This document shows positions 1-9,169 of a stretch of DNA of 64,000 bases, piece by piece. The stretch spans positions 568,182-632,181 of the forward strand of contig CALSTG010000001.1 in assembly GCA_943789205.1 (NCBI GenBank), written 5' to 3'. Below the pieces are notes generated by a model. It had not been told where the DNA came from, did not search any database, and saw only the letters and a list, made by a program, of their open reading frames with translations. Origin of the DNA: an uncultured Flavobacteriales bacterium. GTDB taxonomy: Bacteria; Bacteroidota; Bacteroidia; Flavobacteriales_D; Crocinitomicaceae. Position numbers and translations under genes: made by a program. The first letter of the stretch is position 1; every line of letters begins with the position of its first letter.

Positions 1-1
1 T

Positions 2-220
2 TTGAGCTTCTCTTTTCTTATTGACCATAATGCCAATAAAATAAAATCAATATTGAATGTTCTTAGCTCGCACTACGAGGTGAAATACAATACCAATCTA
101 GAGCTGGTCACTGTTAGGCACTACGACAAAAAAACAAATGAATTCGTTTGTAAAAACAAGAAAATTTTGTTGCAACAGAGCACCAGAAAAACAGCACGAT
201 TTGTGCTTTCCGAGGACTAG
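2..220 (+). CDS. Probable aspartate kinase, C-terminal end only
   Basis: The reading frame is open from the window edge, so only the last 72 residues are seen and the true start lies outside. The segment SFSFLIDHNANKIKSIL, then LELVTVRHYD and ILLQQSTRKTARF, resembles the ACT-domain end of Bacteroidota aspartate kinases, where an ELxTIRHY stretch is typical. That enzyme phosphorylates aspartate at the head of the lysine/threonine/methionine pathway. The catalytic kinase domain is not in the window, so the call rests on this tail alone. feoA follows 62 bases later on the same strand. Confidence 0.55.
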   Translation: MSFSFLIDHNANKIKSILNVLSSHYEVKYNTNLELVTVRHYDKKTNEFVCKNKKILLQQSTRKTARFVLSED

Positions 221-282
221 AAGGAAAAATACCCGATTGTAGTTATCTGAAATTTTTAATATAGCCTTATCTTTACATTCGA

Positions 283-519
283 ATGCAAAAGCGATTATCA
301 GACTGTCTGCTTGGTGAAGCAATAGAAGTCCTTTCAATTGAGGATGACTTTATGGCAACCAAACTTATTGAAATGGGTATGACCGAACATCTTAAGACAA
401 AAATAGTCTTGATTGCGCCATTAGGAGATCCTATAGCAATTGACATAAAAGGATTTACGCTCTCCCTTCGCATATCTGAAGCAGAAAAAATATTGGTAAA
501 AAAACTGAGCCAACACTAA
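283..519 (+). CDS. feoA: FeoA family ferrous iron transport protein
   Basis: A 78-residue SH3-like cytoplasmic protein. FeoA is a small partner of the ferrous iron permease FeoB and is thought to modulate its GTPase or assembly. The pattern LIEMGMTEHLKTKIVLIAPLGDPIAIDIKG matches the family in summary form: an LxxMGhxxG-like turn (glycine replaced here by E), then the APLGDP strand, then a C-terminal LRxSEAEKI helix. The ATG at 283 follows an AT-rich leader. The stop is 3 bases before the feoB start, so the two are surely co-transcribed. Length is normal for FeoA. Confidence 0.88.
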   Translation: MQKRLSDCLLGEAIEVLSIEDDFMATKLIEMGMTEHLKTKIVLIAPLGDPIAIDIKGFTLSLRISEAEKILVKKLSQH

Positions 520-522
520 GCT

Positions 523-2469
523 ATGAAAATCGCGCTTTTAGGGAATCCAAATACGGGCAAGAGCTCATTATTCAACCTCTTAACTGGCTTAAGACAGCAG
601 GTTGGTAATTTTCCAGGTGTAACGGTTGAGAAAAAATCAGGTTTTTTTACTGATAAAAATCAAAAATTTGACATCGTTGATTTTCCAGGAACTTACAGTC
701 TTGACCCACGAAGTCTCGATGAACAAGTGGTTTCAAAGGTTTTAGGTGATCCGCAAAATCCTGATTATCCTGATTTAATTCTAGCTGTTGTAGATGCTTC
801 AAGGTTGGAGAATAATTTATTTCTTTTTACCCAGCTCTATGAATTTAACATCCCAATGGTATTAGTATTAAACATGTGGGATGTTGCAAAAAAACAAGGA
901 ATTCAAATTGACATTGAAAAACTAAAACAACTCTTTCCCGATATAACAATTGTAGCTACAAATGCCCGATTAGGATTGGGAAAAGAAAGAATACTAAATG
1001 CTTTAAATGCTGTCAAAAAAAGAAATGGGAAAGGATTTATGGGTGTAGCTCCCTCCAGTAATAAAGCAATTGATGATAAAATCAAAAGACAAGAAGCAAA
1101 GCTCAGAAAGGAAAAAATAGAAATTGTAATCCATGAAACCCTAACCAAATCAAATACATCAAAACAAAGCCGTCTAGACGCTTTTTTTGTTCATCCTTTG
1201 TGGGGTTACCTTTTTTTCTTGGGTGTTTTACTCGTTATGTTTCAGTTTATATTTTCATTTGCGGCTTATCCAATGGATTTTATTGATGGCTCTTTTGGAA
1301 AATTTGCGCACTGGATGTCAAATATTCTACCCAGCGGTGTGCTAAATGATTTAATCAGTGAAGGAATCATTCCTGGTATTGGTGGCGTTGTTATTTTCGT
1401 ACCACAAATCGCTCTTTTATTCTTTTTCATAGGAATTTTGGAGGAGACCGGATATTTATCTCGCGTCGTATTTATTATGGATCGCATCATGCGACCGCTA
1501 GGGTTAAATGGAAAAAGTTTAGTACCGCTAATGTCAAGTTTAGCCTGTGCTATACCTGGTGTGATGTCTGCTCGAACAATCAGTAATTGGAAGGAACGTT
1601 TAATAACCATACTCATTGCTCCACTCATGAGCTGCAGTGCGAGAATTCCAGTATATACCTTACTAATTGCGCTCGTAATACCTGAAGGATATTTATTTGG
1701 GTTTATAAATATCCAAGGAATTGTGTTGTTTGGATTGTATTTTCTAGGAGTCGTTGGAGCATTATTAACGGCACTTGTTTTAAAGCTTCTAATTCGCAGT
1801 AAGTCTAAAGGATTTATGCTATTAGAGTTGCCGGCTCTTAAACCGCCAAGATGGGCTGATGTGTTCACATCAGTTCTGGAAAAAGTAAAAATTTTTATTT
1901 TCGATGCGGGTAAAATCATTGTAGCTATATCGATTGTTTTATGGTTCTTGGCAAGCTATGGACCAGGTAATAGCATAAACAATGCTCGAGAAAACATACG
2001 TAAAACAGCGGATTATCAATCTGCTGATAAAGAGGAAAAGAAGAATCTAGAATCATCTGCAGGACTGAAACATTCCTACATAGGGGAGTTAGGACAAATC
2101 ATAGAACCCATTATTGCACCTTTAGGTTATGATTGGAAAATTGGTATTTCATTAATTACTTCATTTGCGGCACGTGAGGTTTTCGTTGGGTCACTTTCTA
2201 CCATTTATGCGGTACAAGATGAAGGCGACGAACCAACAAAACTTATAGACTCTATGAGGAATGAAAAACGCACAGATGGATCTCCTACCTATTCTTTAGC
2301 AGCCGGAATATCACTTATGGTCTTTTATGTGTTTGCAATGCAATGTATGTCCACCGTAGCAATAGTGAAAAGAGAAACACAATCTTGGAAATGGCCACTG
2401 ACGCAATTTGCCTTTATGGGCATTATGGCTTATGCCTTTTCATGGCTTACGTATGTCATTTTAACTTAA
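523..2469 (+). CDS. feoB: Ferrous iron transport protein B (FeoB)
   Basis: Inner-membrane Fe(II) transporter with an N-terminal G-protein domain. GTPase motifs are clear: G1 GNPNTGKSS at residues 7-15, switch I NFPGVTVEKK near 29-38, G3 DFPGTYSL at 53-60 and G4 NMWD at 117-120. A cytosolic linker runs to about residue 220. The rest is hydrophobic, with the two Gate repeats: the first around LEETGYLSRVVFIMDR and PLMSSLACAIPGVMSART, the second around SLITSFAAREVFVGSLSTIY. At 648 residues it is slightly shorter than E. coli FeoB, as in many Bacteroidota. It sits between feoA and a Cys-rich small membrane protein, forming a complete feo cluster. No Fur box was recognised upstream. Confidence 0.97.
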   Translation: MKIALLGNPNTGKSSLFNLLTGLRQQVGNFPGVTVEKKSGFFTDKNQKFDIVDFPGTYSLDPRSLDEQVVSKVLGDPQNPDYPDLILAVVDASRLENNLFLFTQLYEFNIPMVLVLNMWDVAKKQGIQIDIEKLKQLFPDITIVATNARLGLGKERILNALNAVKKRNGKGFMGVAPSSNKAIDDKIKRQEAKLRKEKIEIVIHETLTKSNTSKQSRLDAFFVHPLWGYLFFLGVLLVMFQFIFSFAAYPMDFIDGSFGKFAHWMSNILPSGVLNDLISEGIIPGIGGVVIFVPQIALLFFFIGILEETGYLSRVVFIMDRIMRPLGLNGKSLVPLMSSLACAIPGVMSARTISNWKERLITILIAPLMSCSARIPVYTLLIALVIPEGYLFGFINIQGIVLFGLYFLGVVGALLTALVLKLLIRSKSKGFMLLELPALKPPRWADVFTSVLEKVKIFIFDAGKIIVAISIVLWFLASYGPGNSINNARENIRKTADYQSADKEEKKNLESSAGLKHSYIGELGQIIEPIIAPLGYDWKIGISLITSFAAREVFVGSLSTIYAVQDEGDEPTKLIDSMRNEKRTDGSPTYSLAAGISLMVFYVFAMQCMSTVAIVKRETQSWKWPLTQFAFMGIMAYAFSWLTYVILT

Positions 2470-2478
2470 CTTTACAAA

Positions 2479-2613
2479 ATGCTTCAACAAATCATGTCTG
2501 TTTTGCTATTAATTTGCGCTTTAGGGTTCTTAGCCATTAGATTAATCAGACGCTTTATGAAGCAGAGCTCGTGCCAAAGCTGCGCTTTACAAAAGGCACA
2601 AAGCAAGCAATAA
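2479..2613 (+). CDS. FeoB-associated Cys-rich small membrane protein
   Basis: A 44-residue ORF, nine bases after feoB. It has one hydrophobic helix (residues about 5-23, MSVLLLICALGFLAIRLI), a basic RRF turn, then SSCQSCALQKAQ with a CxxC pair. Helix plus C-terminal CxxC, directly after feoB, is the hallmark of the FeoB-associated Cys-rich membrane protein family. Its role is not established; it may handle iron or assist FeoB. The ATG at 2479 follows TTTACAAA. Recognition rests on position and composition. Confidence 0.75.
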   Translation: MLQQIMSVLLLICALGFLAIRLIRRFMKQSSCQSCALQKAQSKQ

Positions 2614-2692
2614 TTGTTCTTGTTAATGTTCTGTTAATTTTTTTTTTGAAAGACTTCTTCTTTGTAGTTTAGAGGTATCAAAAAAAAATAAA

Positions 2693-3136
2693 ATGAAAAA
2701 ATTCCTAATCCTCTCTATCCTATTTATCGGCGCTTTAGCCATGAATGTAAATGCCCAAACTGAAGTACAAAAAGGTGCAAAAATCGAATTTACCAAAGAA
2801 GTACACAACTATGGTAAAATCAAATACAACGGTGACCCATATTGTACATTTGAATTTAAGAATACTGGAGATGAACCTCTAATCATCTCAAACTCTAAAG
2901 GTTCATGTGGTTGTACTGTTCCAACTTGGCCAAAAGAGCCTATCGCTCCAGGAGCAACAGGAAGCATTAAAGTTAAATATGACACTAAAAGACCAGGTCC
3001 TATTAACAAAAGTGTAACCATCACTTCTAACGCTGTGAATGCCTCAACTAAAGTTCTTAGAATTAAAGGAGAGGTTGGACAAGCACCTAAAAGTGGCGCT
3101 CCAGTAAATAGCTCTGGCGCACCAGCAAAAATGTAA
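2693..3136 (+). CDS. DUF1573 domain secreted protein
   Basis: A 147-residue exported protein with a signal peptide (residues 1-21, ending NVNAQ). One DUF1573 immunoglobulin-like domain follows (about residues 30-128): FTKEVHNYGKI, FEFKNTGDEPLIIS, the characteristic SCGCTVP loop, PIAPGATGSIKVKYDT and VTITSNA. The C-terminus is a low-complexity Ser/Gly/Ala/Pro tail. DUF1573 proteins are common and uncharacterised in Bacteroidota; the fold suggests a periplasmic or surface binding role. A second DUF1573 gene follows one base after the stop codon. Confidence 0.86.
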   Translation: MKKFLILSILFIGALAMNVNAQTEVQKGAKIEFTKEVHNYGKIKYNGDPYCTFEFKNTGDEPLIISNSKGSCGCTVPTWPKEPIAPGATGSIKVKYDTKRPGPINKSVTITSNAVNASTKVLRIKGEVGQAPKSGAPVNSSGAPAKM

Positions 3137-3137
3137 G

Positions 3138-3536
3138 TTGAAAGTACAATTACTTTTAATCCTATTATTTAAAACCGCCCTTGTCTTTGGACAAGCGGCG
3201 GTTTTTTCTGTAAAATATAAAACCATTAAGTTTCCTCCTACTCCAGAAGGTGAAGTGCTAACTTTCAGCTATGAAGTGAAAAATACTGGAAAGATTCCTT
3301 TGGAAATATATAGTTCAGAGACAGAGTGCTCTTGTACAGATGTTATACTCCCCACAGAAAACATTCCGCCGGGAGGGTTTGGCACCGTAAAAGTCATCTT
3401 TAATACACAAGGAAAGTATTATTTTCAAAATCGAATGATTTACCTTAACACGAATAGCAGAAAGAAAAGAGAATTGGTTCGCTTTAAGGTTTATGTTGAA
3501 CCCGATCCGAGCAGGCAATTGAATCAAGATCCCTAA
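3138..3536 (+). CDS. Second DUF1573 domain secreted protein
   Basis: A 132-residue exported protein with a signal peptide of about 18 residues (LLLILLFKTALVFG). The DUF1573 domain has FSYEVKNTGKIPLEIYS, the cysteine loop ECSCTDVILP and IPPGGFGTVKVIFNT. The start is a TTG at 3138, one base after the upstream stop; no in-frame ATG gives a full signal peptide, so TTG is chosen. It is probably co-transcribed with the first DUF1573 gene and may have arisen by tandem duplication, although the proteins are well diverged. Its stop overlaps the stop of the convergent gene by 4 bases. Confidence 0.8.
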   Translation: MKVQLLLILLFKTALVFGQAAVFSVKYKTIKFPPTPEGEVLTFSYEVKNTGKIPLEIYSSETECSCTDVILPTENIPPGGFGTVKVIFNTQGKYYFQNRMIYLNTNSRKKRELVRFKVYVEPDPSRQLNQDP

Positions 3537-5371
3537 TCAGCCTTCAGCACTTTTATTACCTCATTATGATTTGGTGAGGAAAAGTTCACGAAGTAAACAC
3601 CTGCCAGAATATTTTTAATCGTAAAATCACAAACCCAGCCATCAAATGTTTCTTGACGAACCATGGAGATTGGGATTTCTTTACCGTTAACATCTTTAAT
3701 TTTAATATCAAAATCTTCAGATTGATAGCCTTTAATTCTTAATCTTATCGTTTCTGAGAATGGATTGGGAAAGACCTCTAAAATCAGGTCTTGCAGTTCC
3801 TGAGGCGCACAAATCGCATCACTAATCAACTGTATGAATGCATCCGGAGCAACAACGCGAACCCCTTGATCTAATAGAGACTGAACAAATAGCAAGCTAT
3901 CAACTGAATTAGACCAAGCATGCACGGCAACTAAAGTATAGGCGTCCGTCTTGTATGGGTCTCTCGAGGCATTATTAATTTTTTGCGCAAGACTTTCACA
4001 GGTTTCAAAACCACCCCATAAATTGTATCGAGCAGCAACAACGGGCTTCAATGCATAACAATCAAGCTGACCTTTCATTTTGCTATAATTTGAATAATCG
4101 TAATAAAAAAGACCTCCCACCTGGTCTTGCTTCAAATATTGCTTTAACTCTGGCTGGAAAACAGTCTCACTAGGATTGTTTCCAAGGATATTAACAATAG
4201 TTAAACCTGACTTTTCAAGATAATCGTTCATTAAAGAACAAGAGGCTTCAAGTTCTGGGAAAAGTTCTGGGAAATGATAGGAATGCCCAGAAGGTCCAGC
4301 TACGAAATAATCAAGACCTATATCAGTAGATGCAGCCATACTATAAATTTTAGCCATCACAGTAGGTGCTATTTCCGAAAGCGAGGGTGGTATTGTCCAT
4401 CCAATATCCATTAATCCTCTATTTTCAGAGCCAAACCATCGGTTGTCTTCAGCAAATAAATTAAGCATCCATTGGATGTTGTCTCCGTCGGACATTAAAA
4501 AGCAAACGGTGTGAGTCTCTGGCTCAATATCATGTTTCATACTTGAAACCTGCTGTTCGGTATTCGCATTGAAATTTGTTAAAGTTGAAATGTTAAAACC
4601 CCAATCAGCGGGATGAACGCCAATAGAAAATTCAGAAGATTTAGAAACGGTTTGATACTCATCATCACCCCACCCAAAAAGTAAAGAATTTGGAGACATT
4701 CTTGAAAACGCATTTTCCGTAGTCAATCCATGAATCTCATCATAAAAATGAAAAGAATTTGTAAAAATGGAGTAATCACCTAAAAATAGTGCTTTATCTT
4801 CCCTTTGATACGTCACAAGTTGATCATTTAGTAAAGTATCATAATTATCAAGCACCCATTGTTCATCTCTATCTCTAACGTCCAGAAGCTGAACGTAGCC
4901 TTTCGCTTCAACAAGATTTTGTAATTGTGAGGTGACCGCAATCGCATTTAAAGGCCCACACAAAGAATTGGCAACATTGGTTGAATTGTCATTCAAGTTA
5001 CATAGAATATAACCGGTTACACCTTCAGGAATTAAAGTCATTAAGGTATCAATATTACCGTCCATTTCGTCAGAGATGTACACACCATAATTATCAGCTA
5101 AATCTTGAATCCAAATTGAGCTTCCACTTCCTTTATCACGATATATTTTAGGTTCAACTTTTGAGCATAGACCTTGAATACTTTGAAGTAAAAGGAGCTC
5201 GTCATGTGTAAATAAATCGTCATGAAAAATATACAACGTATCAGGTTGGCTTGATGAAGGATAGGGACTGTTCTCGATACGTTCAATCTGCGCTTGTGAG
5301 TGACTGACAAAAACAAAACAAACACCTAAAAGAAGATAAATTAATCTATGTAACTTTCTGATTTTAGGCAT
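3533..5371 (-). CDS. GxGYxYP-family putative glycosidase with T9SS sorting domain
   Basis: A 612-residue exported protein. The signal peptide is residues 1-28, ending SHSQAQ. An N-terminal region (about 40-200) resembles the GxGYxYP N-terminal domain. The main domain (about 210-520) contains MSDGDNIQW, a strongly conserved stretch of GxGYxYP putative glycoside hydrolases, and VAGPSGHSYHFPELF where the family name motif should lie; here it is changed to GHSYHFP. The last ~80 residues (VFPNPFSETIRLRIKG to GVYFVNFSSP) form a type A T9SS sorting domain, so the protein is probably attached to or released at the cell surface. The catalytic function of the family is inferred, not proven. No terminator separates it from the convergent DUF1573 gene. 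Confidence 0.72.
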   Translation of the reverse strand: MPKIRKLHRLIYLLLGVCFVFVSHSQAQIERIENSPYPSSSQPDTLYIFHDDLFTHDELLLLQSIQGLCSKVEPKIYRDKGSGSSIWIQDLADNYGVYISDEMDGNIDTLMTLIPEGVTGYILCNLNDNSTNVANSLCGPLNAIAVTSQLQNLVEAKGYVQLLDVRDRDEQWVLDNYDTLLNDQLVTYQREDKALFLGDYSIFTNSFHFYDEIHGLTTENAFSRMSPNSLLFGWGDDEYQTVSKSSEFSIGVHPADWGFNISTLTNFNANTEQQVSSMKHDIEPETHTVCFLMSDGDNIQWMLNLFAEDNRWFGSENRGLMDIGWTIPPSLSEIAPTVMAKIYSMAASTDIGLDYFVAGPSGHSYHFPELFPELEASCSLMNDYLEKSGLTIVNILGNNPSETVFQPELKQYLKQDQVGGLFYYDYSNYSKMKGQLDCYALKPVVAARYNLWGGFETCESLAQKINNASRDPYKTDAYTLVAVHAWSNSVDSLLFVQSLLDQGVRVVAPDAFIQLISDAICAPQELQDLILEVFPNPFSETIRLRIKGYQSEDFDIKIKDVNGKEIPISMVRQETFDGWVCDFTIKNILAGVYFVNFSSPNHNEVIKVLKAD

Positions 5372-5387
5372 ATATACAAGTACAATA

Positions 5388-6917
5388 TTATTTGGCGTAA
5401 TTTACAGCTCTTTTCTCGCGAATCACAGTGATTCTAACCTGTCCTGGATAAGTCATTTCAGTTTGAATTTTTTCTGAAATCTGAAAAGAAAGTTCTTCTG
5501 CTTTTTTATCAGAAACCCTTTCTGATTCAACCATGACTCTTAGCTCTCTTCCTGCCTGAATAGCATATGCACTTGCAACTCCATCAAAGGACATTGCCAA
5601 TGACTCTAAATCTTTAATTCTTTTGATGTATGCCTCGACTATTTCTCTTCGAGCTCCCGGTCTAGCGCCAGAAACGGCATCACATACTTGCACTAAAGGT
5701 GAAATCAAGGTAGTCATCTCGATTTCATCGTGATGGGCTCCAATTGCATTTAAAACATCTGGCTTTTCACCATACTTTTCTGCTAATTTCATTCCTAAAA
5801 TAGCATGCGGTAATTCAGGCTCATCTTCTGGCACTTTACCAATGTCATGAAGTAATCCTGCTCTTTTAGCAATTTTTGGATTCAGACCTAATTCAGAGGC
5901 CATTGTTGCACATAGATTAGCAACCTCTCTAGAATGCTTTAATAAATTCTGTCCATAGGAAGAACGATATTTCATTCGTCCTACCATTTTCATTAAAGCA
6001 GGATGCAATCCATGAATACCGAGATCAATACAAGTTCTTTTTCCTGTTTCCGCAATCTCTTCGTCTAACTGCTTTCTTGTTTTCGCAACAATCTCTTCAA
6101 TTCGAGCAGGGTGTATGCGGCCATCAGTAACCAATTGATGCAGGGCCAATCGAGCAATTTCTCTACGAACAGGATCAAAACAAGACAGCATAATTGCTTC
6201 AGGAGTATCATCAACAATAATTTCAACACCCGTAGCAGCTTCCAAAGCTCTTATGTTACGTCCCTCTCTACCAATGATTCTTCCTTTAACCTCATCAGAA
6301 TCTATATTAAAAACGGAAACAGCATTCTCTATAGCCTGCTCTGTAGCCACGCGTTGAATAGATTGGATTACAATTTTTCGCGCTTCTTTATTTGCATTGA
6401 GTTTAGCTTCTTCTGTAATTTCTTTGATTTGAGCCATAGCCGCTGTTTTCGCCTCATCAACCAATGCTTTCATTAGGGATTCTTTAGCATCTTCAGCAGA
6501 CATACCACTTATTTTAGACAGCTCATTAACCCTCTTTTCTTGGGTCTTATCTAGCTCTTTCATTTTAAGCGCAATCCCTTGATATTTAATATCAAAATCT
6601 GATTTGATTTTTTCGATGTCTTTTTCTTTCCGGTTTATATCCGACAGCTTGTGTTCCAGCTTATTTTCTTTAGCCTTGGCACGATCTTCGGTCGATTGCA
6701 TGCGACGCTCGCGTTCTTTAATTTTTGTTTCATGTTCCTGTTTGAGCTTAAGAAAGCGCTCTTTAGCCTGAAACATTTTGTCTTTTTTGATTGATTCTGC
6801 CTTGAATTCGGCATCGCTAATAATTTTATCAGCTTTTCCTTTGAGAAGCATTTTCTGTACTAAAAACCCAAGTACAATTCCACCAACAAGACCTGCTATC
6901 ACATATACTATTTCCAT
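5388..6917 (-). CDS. rny: Ribonuclease Y
   Basis: Membrane-anchored endoribonuclease that starts mRNA turnover. The 509 residues show the standard order: N-terminal transmembrane helix (about 2-20), long charged coiled coil (about 25-190), KH RNA-binding domain with [15 protein letters not shown] (about 213-227), HD catalytic domain with LLHDIGK, and the C-terminal [16 protein letters not shown] end typical of RNase Y. It lies 38 bases downstream of zapA and may share its transcript. The zapA-rny order is common in Bacteroidota. Confidence 0.96.
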   Translation of the reverse strand: MEIVYVIAGLVGGIVLGFLVQKMLLKGKADKIISDAEFKAESIKKDKMFQAKERFLKLKQEHETKIKERERRMQSTEDRAKAKENKLEHKLSDINRKEKDIEKIKSDFDIKYQGIALKMKELDKTQEKRVNELSKISGMSAEDAKESLMKALVDEAKTAAMAQIKEITEEAKLNANKEARKIVIQSIQRVATEQAIENAVSVFNIDSDEVKGRIIGREGRNIRALEAATGVEIIVDDTPEAIMLSCFDPVRREIARLALHQLVTDGRIHPARIEEIVAKTRKQLDEEIAETGKRTCIDLGIHGLHPALMKMVGRMKYRSSYGQNLLKHSREVANLCATMASELGLNPKIAKRAGLLHDIGKVPEDEPELPHAILGMKLAEKYGEKPDVLNAIGAHHDEIEMTTLISPLVQVCDAVSGARPGARREIVEAYIKRIKDLESLAMSFDGVASAYAIQAGRELRVMVESERVSDKKAEELSFQISEKIQTEMTYPGQVRITVIREKRAVNYAK

Positions 6918-6955
6918 CCTTACACAATTAAAATTAATAATCGTGCTACCGCTAG

Positions 6956-7258
6956 CTATGCCTTTTTATTGGCTTCATCTAATCTCTTTGAAAGCGCTTG
7001 AAGCGCAATATCAATAGCACCGATATCTTCTGTGCCATTACTTGATGCTGTCTGATTTGAATCTTTCTTCATTAACAATTGAAGAGCTGTCATGGCAATT
7101 AGATCTTGTGGATCCTTAACAGCATAATTCTTCCTTAAGCTTTCAATAGCGTTGTTAATCGTATCCACAGCGGATAAAACACCCTCTTTTTCGTTGTCAT
7201 TAACGGTTAAGGGATAGCTCCTTCCTGCAATATTTACTTTTAATGATATCTTAGCCAT
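6956..7258 (-). CDS. zapA: Cell division protein ZapA
   Basis: A 100-residue cytoplasmic protein that binds and bundles FtsZ at the Z ring. The N-terminal strand pair [22 protein letters not shown] is the ZapA globular head. The segment around [22 protein letters not shown] is the family core, followed by a C-terminal coiled coil. It lies 2 bases after a coiled-coil gene and 38 bases before rny, all on the same strand. Confidence 0.9.
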   Translation of the reverse strand: MAKISLKVNIAGRSYPLTVNDNEKEGVLSAVDTINNAIESLRKNYAVKDPQDLIAMTALQLLMKKDSNQTASSNGTEDIGAIDIALQALSKRLDEANKKA

Positions 7259-7260
7259 GG

Positions 7261-7554
7261 CTATTTTTTAAGCTCATCTATACAGATTTCAATTTCTCTA
7301 ACTAGTGCGTCTATCTCCTGATTCTTTAATTTAAGATTTTTAGAGCTAGACTCGGTAACATTTTGTTTTGTAGTTGCAATGGTGGTCGAAAGTTCGCTCT
7401 TATGTCTTTCTCGTAAATCATTCAATTCTTGCTCTTTTTTCAAAAGTGCATTCTCTAAATTTTGATTTTCTGACTTAAGGGCTGATATACCTTGAACAAG
7501 CAAGCTCACTTTTTCTGAAATTTCAGAAATACGATTTTGAATTTGATCAACCAT
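7261..7554 (-). CDS. Small coiled-coil protein upstream of zapA
   Basis: A 97-residue protein made almost entirely of heptad-like helix (KVSLLVQGISALKSENQNLENALLKK and onward), with no membrane segment or signal. Similar short coiled-coil proteins directly upstream of zapA are common in Bacteroidota. Size and architecture recall ZapB, but sequence alone does not establish homology. The 2-base spacing to zapA implies translational coupling and a role in cell division. Confidence 0.72.
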   Translation of the reverse strand: MVDQIQNRISEISEKVSLLVQGISALKSENQNLENALLKKEQELNDLRERHKSELSTTIATTKQNVTESSSKNLKLKNQEIDALVREIEICIDELKK

Positions 7555-7644
7555 TGCAGACTACTTTAATACAAAGTTAAGATTGTAACTAAATTTTGAT
7601 GAAATAATAGGATTTATTTTTTAAAATAGGTGACACTTCTGCAT

Positions 7645-8307
7645 TTAAGTATTTACACCAAATTGTTTTAAATAGAGTGGTTTGCATTGTACTAGAGTGT
7701 CAAATGACTTTTTCTTTAGGCGTTCATGTGCAAGTTTCACCTGCCCAATAGCAGTAATAGAAATATCAGGATCAAAATGAGCGGATCTTGATTTCCAAAT
7801 ATTTTCAAGTTTGGCCGCTCCATCACCAAAATAAATAAATGGCTCATGCTCTTTGAAGGTTTCCGCCTCAATAACCTTAGAGGAACGCTCTTGAATTGTC
7901 AAATCTTTCTCATCAATAGATTTGGTATACACCTCCATTCTTCTTGCATCTAACATAGCACAAAGTGTTGCATTTGGATATTTTGACCTAGCTGTAACTA
8001 ACAAGCTATCCAAAGTTTCAATACAAATAATAGGAATTTCTAAGCCAAAACATAAGCCTTTAGCTGTGGATAACCCTATTCGGAGTCCAGTATATGAACC
8101 GGGGCCAATAGACACAGAAACGGCATCTAAATCTGAAAGTTGAATACGTGCTTTGATACAAACTTTTTCAATGAACAATGTCAGCTGTTCTCCATGAACA
8201 TAATTGTCAGGATGTTCTTCATGAAACGCCAATATATTACCGGCCTCGGAAACTGCTACAGAACATATTTTGGTAGCCGTCTCGATATGTAAAATAACTT
8301 CTTTCAT
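7645..8307 (-). CDS. tsaB: tRNA threonylcarbamoyladenosine biosynthesis protein TsaB
   Basis: A 220-residue protein of the ASKHA fold. TsaB is the scaffold partner of TsaD in t6A synthesis at position 37 of ANN-decoding tRNAs. Diagnostic features are the start ILHIETATKICSVAVS, the SIGPGSYTGLRIGLSTAKGL motif (about 70-89) and the short C-terminal half without the TsaD metal-binding histidines. Its ATG shares one base with the TAA of the response regulator gene upstream, so the two are translationally coupled. Confidence 0.92.
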   Translation of the reverse strand: MKEVILHIETATKICSVAVSEAGNILAFHEEHPDNYVHGEQLTLFIEKVCIKARIQLSDLDAVSVSIGPGSYTGLRIGLSTAKGLCFGLEIPIICIETLDSLLVTARSKYPNATLCAMLDARRMEVYTKSIDEKDLTIQERSSKVIEAETFKEHEPFIYFGDGAAKLENIWKSRSAHFDPDISITAIGQVKLAHERLKKKSFDTLVQCKPLYLKQFGVNT

Positions 8308-8993
8308 TACTCAGGAACTTCAAACTTGAAACCAACACCATGTAAGTTGGAAATAACAATTCGTTCGTCTTCAGCAAAATATTTTCTTAGTTTGGTTATG
8401 AAAACATCTAAACTGCGACCAACAAAATAATCATCTTGACCCCAAACACCCTTTAATATAATCTCTCGGGAAATCACCTGATTCTTGTGTTTGAATAAAA
8501 TTTTTAAAATCTGGGCTTCCTTTTTCGTAAGTGTCTTATGAGTTTGGTTAATATTGAGCACTTGATTTTCAACATCATATCGATAAGCTCCAATAGCATA
8601 GGTCATTTCTTCTGTAACAGGCTCTGACTTAGATCTTCGAAGTAAGGCTTTTACCCTAAGCTCAAACTCCTGAATGCTAAAAGGTTTGGTTAGATAATCG
8701 TCACCACCGGACTCAAAACCCTTTATTTTATCTTCAGTCATAGACTTTGCCGTCAGAAAAAGAATTGGAATATCTTTATTTATTTTTCGAATATCCTTGG
8801 CTAAGGAAAAACCATCTAATACGGGCAACATAACATCTAGGATACAAAGATTAAATTGTTCTTCATTAAACTTCACAAGACCCTCAGCACCATCTTCTGC
8901 GGAAATAACTTCATAATCTTGCGTCCTGAGATGATCTGCAATTACCAAACCTAAATTAAGGTCATCTTCTACCAATAATATCCTCATTTTCAT
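8307..8993 (-). CDS. OmpR-type response regulator (divergent)
   Basis: A 228-residue two-component regulator. The receiver domain is residues 4-118, with acidic pocket E9/D10/D11, phospho-acceptor D53 in LCILDVMLP and the lysine in LTKPF. The winged-helix DNA-binding domain is about residues 130-225, with KTLTKKEAQILKIL and the wing VISNLHGVGFKFEVPE. No histidine kinase is adjacent; its neighbours are tsaB and a divergent second regulator. An intrinsic-terminator-like hairpin lies only 15 bases upstream of its ATG, which raises the possibility of leader attenuation. Met3 is an alternative start. Confidence 0.9.
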   Translation of the reverse strand: MKMRILLVEDDLNLGLVIADHLRTQDYEVISAEDGAEGLVKFNEEQFNLCILDVMLPVLDGFSLAKDIRKINKDIPILFLTAKSMTEDKIKGFESGGDDYLTKPFSIQEFELRVKALLRRSKSEPVTEEMTYAIGAYRYDVENQVLNINQTHKTLTKKEAQILKILFKHKNQVISREIILKGVWGQDDYFVGRSLDVFITKLRKYFAEDERIVISNLHGVGFKFEVPE

Positions 8994-9007
8994 AAAAGCG
9001 AATGTAC

Positions 9008-9037
9008 AAAAAAAGAGCTCATTTTCTGAGCTCTTTT
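9008..9037 (-). terminator. Terminator-like hairpin in a divergent promoter region
   Basis: A perfect 11-base-pair stem, AAAAGAGCTCA with TGAGCTCTTTT, and a 5-base loop. Read on the minus strand it is followed by seven Ts; on the plus strand by only four. No gene ends here: it lies between two divergent response regulator genes. On the minus strand it would stop a transcript just before the regulator ATG at 8993, so it is either an attenuator or the end of a short RNA. Confidence 0.6.
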
Positions 9038-9169
9038 ACTAAATCAACCTAACCTACCGTACTTTAAATTTAAACATTCACTAACCTTTTTTCACGAATT
9101 AGATTTTAGTTTTACAAACATGTTATTCACATTGTCAGGTCTAAAATGAGTTAATTGTATATTTGTTAT

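Noticed and set aside
1266..1919. A 217-codon ORF opposite feoB
   Set aside because: It lies fully antisense to a well-conserved membrane domain and has no recognisable domain or start signal.
6918..6955. 6S RNA between zapA and rny
   Set aside because: The gap is only 38 bases, far too short for 6S RNA.
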